DNA of 64,000 bases from Microthrixaceae bacterium. GTDB taxonomy: Bacteria > Actinomycetota > Acidimicrobiia > Acidimicrobiales > DATDAH01. The stretch covers positions 124,001-188,000 of the forward strand of contig JACJWK010000002.1 of NCBI GenBank assembly GCA_020637195.1, read 5' to 3'. Below, one piece after another: positions 61,101-64,000 of this stretch. The position numbers and the translations under genes are program-made. Under the pieces are notes generated by a model. The model worked only from the letters and a program-made list of their open reading frames with translations. It was not told the DNA's origin and searched no databases. The stretch's first letter is position 1; each line of letters starts with the position of its first letter.

Positions 61101-63361
61101 TCGCTCGCGGTCATCGGCGTCACCGCGAACGTCGACGCGCCACCACGGGGCCGAGGGCGGGGTGCTGGAGCGGGAGGTCGTAGCTGGTCGGCCCGCAGGG
61201 TGGCCACGACGCGGAGGGCGCCCCGGCGTCGGCCGCGGCGCGAGCAGCCCCGCCACGTGGTCGCGGGCGGCGGGATCGGTGGCCAGCGTCCAGAGCTCCT
61301 CGAACTGGTCGACCACCAGGACGAGCTCCTCCCCGGCCCGGCCCGGTGTCGCGCGGGCCACCTCGGCGAGGCCCCCCGGCGTCGCGTAGCCGGGCGTCGA
61401 GGGTGGCCTCGTCCGCCGCCGTGGCGACCTGCCGCAGCGCGGAGCGCAGCTCCAGCATCGGGTCCGGCCCCGGCACCATCGACACGACGAGCGCTGCGGC
61501 GGCGCAGGGCAGGGACGAGCCTGCGTGCACGAGCGAGCTCTTGCCCGAGCCTGACGGGCCGACGACGGTCACGAAGCCGGCCCGCCCGCGACGGGTCGAC
61601 GAGGCCGGCCACGAGGTCGTCGCGGCCGCAGAACTGGGCGGCGTCGGCCTCCTGGAAGGACCGGAGCCCCCAGTAGGTTGGCCCCGGTCAGGCCCATGCT
61701 CGCCACGGGTCCGGGCCACCGCCCCCGCCCGGCTCCACACCCCGGGCCGGCCGGTGGTGCGGATCAGGTCGCCGCCTTCCCCCGGCGGCGCGTGCCAGGC
61801 GGCGACGAACTCGGCGATGGTGGGGTAGCGGTCGTCCGGTGGGGCGCGGTGGCCTGGGCGAGCACTGCACCGAGGGCACGGGCGCCGTCGAGCTCGCCGT
61901 CGAGGGGCGGGACGGCGGCGGCGAGCTTGACGCGCCCGACCTCGGTGGCGGTCGACCTGGGAACGGGGCCTGGCCCGCGAGCGCCTCCCAGACCACGACG
62001 GCCAGGGCGTACTGGTCGGACGCGGGGGTGGCGGCTGCGCATCGCGCAGCTGCTCCGGGCGGCGTAAGAGCGGAGAGCCGGCGGAGCGCAGGTCGGCGTC
62101 GCCCTCGCGCTCCGCATCCAGCTGGGCGATGCCGAAGTCGGCCAGGTAGCTGTTGCCGGCCTCGTCGGGCAGGATGTTCGCCAGCTTCACGTCCCGGTGG
62201 ACCACGCCGAGCGCGCAGCGCCGCCGCCAGCGCGCACCGACCTCGTCCACCAGCCGGGTCGCCTCGTCGAGGCCGAGGGGGCCACCCGCCTCCCGGTCGG
62301 AGAGCGAGCCGACCCGCAGGAGGGCGGAACACCAGGAACGCCCCGCCGGGCCGCCGCCAGAAGTCGTACAGCGGCACGACGTGGGGGATGCTCGATGCGG
62401 GCCACGAGCTGCGCCTCGGCCTCGAAGCGGGCCACGAAGCGGGGATCGTCGGCCAGCTCCGGCCGCACCACCTTGACCGCCACCTCGCGATCCACGCTGG
62501 GCTGGACCGCGCGCGTAGACCGAGCCGAAGGCGCCTCCCCCCGATGACCTCGGCGAGCTCATGTAGCCGGGCACGGCCATCGCCGACCCCAGGCGCCAGT
62601 GTCGGATCGCCCCGGGCGATGCGCTGGTCCAGCTCGACGAGCGCGCCTCCGAGGGCTCGAGCCCGGTCTCGTCGGCGAGGGAGCGCGTGAACGCCTGGAA
62701 CGCCCGCAGCGCCTCCGCCTGGCGCCCACCGAGGTACAGCGCCCGCATGAGGAGCGCGACGAACTGCTCGCGCAGCGGCTGGTCGGCGACCAGCGCCGAG
62801 AGGTCGACCACCGCGTCCTGGTGGTGACCGCCGTCGATCAGCGCCTCGGCCCGCTCGCCGAGGGCCAGGAGCCGTAGCTCCTCCAACCGGCCGGCGACGG
62901 GCTGGAGCCACCACTCGTCGGCGTCCTCGCCGAAGGCTCCGGCCTGACCAGAAGCCGGGGCCCGGTCAGGCCGCCACGGCGTCGTCGGCGTCGGCGGCGT
63001 CGCCTCGGCCTGCCAGCGAGCTCGAAGTCGGCGGCGTCGAGGTGGGCGCCGTCGAGGACGAGCTCGTAGCCGTGCTCCCGGGTGACGAGGTGCTCGTCCC
63101 CGATGGCACCTGGAGCCGCGGACGTAGCTCATCACCGTCCGGCGGGCGCCCTCCGGTGCGTCGTCGTGCGACCACACCGTCTCGACCCAGCTGGTCGGCG
63201 CTGAGGGCCGTGTCGTGGTTGGCCAGGAGCGCGGCGAGCAGCCGCCGCTGCTGCGGACCCCCGAGCGCGACCGGCTCGCCGTCGGTCGCCGCGCCGATCG
63301 TCCCGCGCAGCACCGTGAAGCGCAGCTCGGCCCGGACCCCCACCCGCTCAGTATCCGGCAT
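58110..63361 (-). CDS. SARP/BTAD – Ser/Thr kinase – nSTAND NTPase – membrane helix – beta-propeller fusion, frameshifted
   Basis: A protein of about 1700 residues. In order: OmpR-type winged helix with BTAD (63361-62600; LRFTVLRGTIG, LGGPQQRRLLAALLANHDTA, QPLREQFVALLMRALYLGG), Hanks kinase (62580-61760; VIGGGAFGSVY, EVAVKVVRPE, VVHRDVKLANIL, LADFGIAQLDA), nSTAND NTPase (61650-60750; Walker A VVGPSGSGKSSLVHAG, Walker B VLVVDQFEELW), one membrane helix (near 60330; VLAGTAALLVVALLAGG) and a propeller (60130-58150; FSPDGDLLAVPDSAVGEVRI). The STAND-to-propeller half is intact from 60743; many indels lie between 60900 and 63300. Predicted to sense outside signals and control transcription by DNA binding and phosphorylation. 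The ATG overlaps the cyclase stop by 14 bases. Confidence 0.8.
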
Positions 63362-63968
63362 CGCGGCCCTCGAGGAGGATCGGGTGCAGCCGGTAGGTCC
63401 CCTCGAGGCCCTTCAACGGGGCCTCGCGTGGCGGCCCGAAGCGCAGGTCGCCGCGGGTCTCGACGATCTCCCGCACGAGCGACGACACGAGGATCTCGCC
63501 GCCCCGGGCCTGGTTCGCGATGCGGGCGGCGAGGACGACGGGGCGCCCGAACAGGTCGCCGTCCTCGGCGATGGCCTCGCCGGCGTGCATCCCGATGCGC
63601 ACCCGGAGGGCCTCGGTCGGGTGCGAGCGGCCGTGCGCGGCGAGCGCCCGTTGGATCTCGATCGAGCACTGCACCGCCGACCGTGCGCTCGGGAAGGCCA
63701 GCATGAAGCCGTCGCCCTGGGCCTTGACCTCGACCCCGCCGCTGCGCTCGACGTGGCGGCGCACCAGCCGGTTGTGCACGCCGAGCAGCGCCATCCACCG
63801 CTCGTCGCCGAGCTCGACCGCGCGCCGCGTCGACTGCTCGATGTCCGAGAAGACGATGGTCAGGGTCCCCGCGGCGGCCAGGCTCACCGGCAGCGGGTCG
63901 GCCGCCGCCGCGGCGGCCACCAGGTCGATGGACGTCCTGCGGAGCGGGTCGGCGCCGTTGGGCGTCAC
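63348..63968 (-). CDS. Class III adenylate/guanylate cyclase
   Basis: A 206-residue catalytic domain with LTIVFSDIEQSTRRAVELGD (metal Asp42), VEVKAQGDGFMLAFPSARSA (Lys82 and metal Asp86), VRIGMHAGEAIAEDGDLFGR and RIANQARGGEILVSSLVREI. These are the class III nucleotide cyclase blocks as in actinobacterial Rv1625c-like and CHD-domain proteins. It has no membrane domain, so it is soluble. GTG 63968 overlaps an upstream stop (GTGA), and its own stop overlaps the start of the SARP-kinase-STAND gene, so all three are coupled. Confidence 0.92.
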   Translation of the reverse strand: MTPNGADPLRRTSIDLVAAAAAADPLPVSLAAAGTLTIVFSDIEQSTRRAVELGDERWMALLGVHNRLVRRHVERSGGVEVKAQGDGFMLAFPSARSAVQCSIEIQRALAAHGRSHPTEALRVRIGMHAGEAIAEDGDLFGRPVVLAARIANQARGGEILVSSLVREIVETRGDLRFGPPREAPLKGLEGTYRLHPILLEGRDAGY

Positions 63969-64000
63969 CCGCTGCCCTCGTCGGCCAGCTCCAGTCGACA
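63965..64000 (-). CDS. C-terminal end of an upstream coupled gene
   Basis: Only the last 11 codons are in the window: CRLELADEGSG then TGA, overlapping the cyclase GTG. It is open to the right edge. Its product cannot be identified, but the GTGA overlap indicates one operon. Confidence 0.45.
   Translation of the reverse strand, partial: CRLELADEGSG

Noticed and set aside
58110..63361. Defence island centred on the STAND protein
   Set aside because: The neighbours are metabolic or signalling genes and no nuclease, protease effector or other defence gene is nearby; SARP and kinase parts point to regulation, although immunity cannot be fully excluded.

Overview
The window is very GC-rich, densely packed chromosomal DNA, in keeping with an actinomycete and most likely an environmental member of the Acidimicrobiia. 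That placement is inferred from gene content: two LLM (F420-type) oxidoreductases, AlkB, a SARP-type regulator, Ser/Thr kinases with beta-propeller sensors, SoxR, a DUF3566 protein, and many starts preceded by a TANNNT -10 box only 6-9 bases upstream, as in leaderless actinobacterial transcription. No rRNA, tRNA, insertion sequence, phage gene or CRISPR array was seen.

Layout. 1-5 kb: start of a CNNM/DUF21 transporter, a frameshifted beta-propeller protein, a heme-binding (nitrobindin-like) barrel, a flavodoxin-fold oxidoreductase, a DUF72 protein and small SHOCT and DUF6325 proteins. 4.7-7.7 kb: a hydrocarbon locus with alkB followed by a TetR gene, divergent from a ferritin-like diiron protein. 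7.7-12.8 kb: XRE/MmyB regulator divergent from an aminotransferase, a nucleotidyltransferase pair, a PAP2 membrane protein and a DapB-like reductase. 12.9-18.1 kb: a receptor-like Ser/Thr kinase with a C-terminal propeller, a secreted RTX-repeat protein, a trypsin/PDZ protease and an HxlR regulator with a clear operator-like dyad. 18-25.6 kb: D-aminoacylase, YcaQ-family glycosylase, LtrA, methyltransferase, DUF2237, tag, DUF2804. 25.6-29.5 kb: an Fe(III)-type ABC importer (permease and binding lipoprotein, with a divergent ATPase), then a cupredoxin lipoprotein. 30-35.5 kb: methyltransferase, GerMN/Gmad2 lipoprotein, zinc alcohol dehydrogenase, acyl-CoA synthetase and GNAT, all heavily frameshifted. 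35.6-42.6 kb: pirin, two LLM oxidoreductases, a DUF6687-like protein under a SoxR-box-like promoter, SDR and an acyl-CoA-dehydrogenase-fold enzyme. 42.6-44 kb: a two-gene module closely resembling PhnY*/TmpA (Fe/2-oxoglutarate dioxygenase) and PhnZ/TmpB (HD-domain diiron oxygenase), the oxidative C-P bond cleavage pathway. 44-50.6 kb: methyltransferase, ferric-reductase-like membrane unit, homocysteine methyltransferase, MDR reductase, PIG-L deacetylase, NirK-type copper protein and soxR. 50.7-54.2 kb: DrrAB-type ABC exporter, DUF3566 membrane protein and a MinD-like ATPase. 54.4-58.1 kb: 2OG oxygenase, GAF-PAS-GGDEF protein and amidohydrolase. 58.1-64 kb: a very large protein joining SARP winged helix/BTAD, Ser/Thr kinase, nSTAND NTPase, a membrane segment and a propeller, directly downstream of and overlapping a class III nucleotide cyclase.

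Sequence quality. Frameshifts cluster at about 2.9-3.7, 18.2-18.4, 20.5-22.3, 30.6-35.5, 37.4-37.7 and 60.9-63.3 kb, with single ones near 1.15, 50.29 and 56.05 kb. They run through successive unrelated genes whose protein signatures stay intact on both sides, so I read them mainly as consensus indel errors and not as gene decay. Boundaries in those segments are approximate.

The most noteworthy items are the PhnY*/PhnZ-like pair (with a substitution at the tyrosine position known from PhnZ), the cyclase plus SARP-kinase-STAND-propeller signalling unit, a SoxR-box-like palindrome with MerR-type 19-base spacing about 11 kb from soxR itself, and a family of intergenic hairpins beginning with CGTTCTG.
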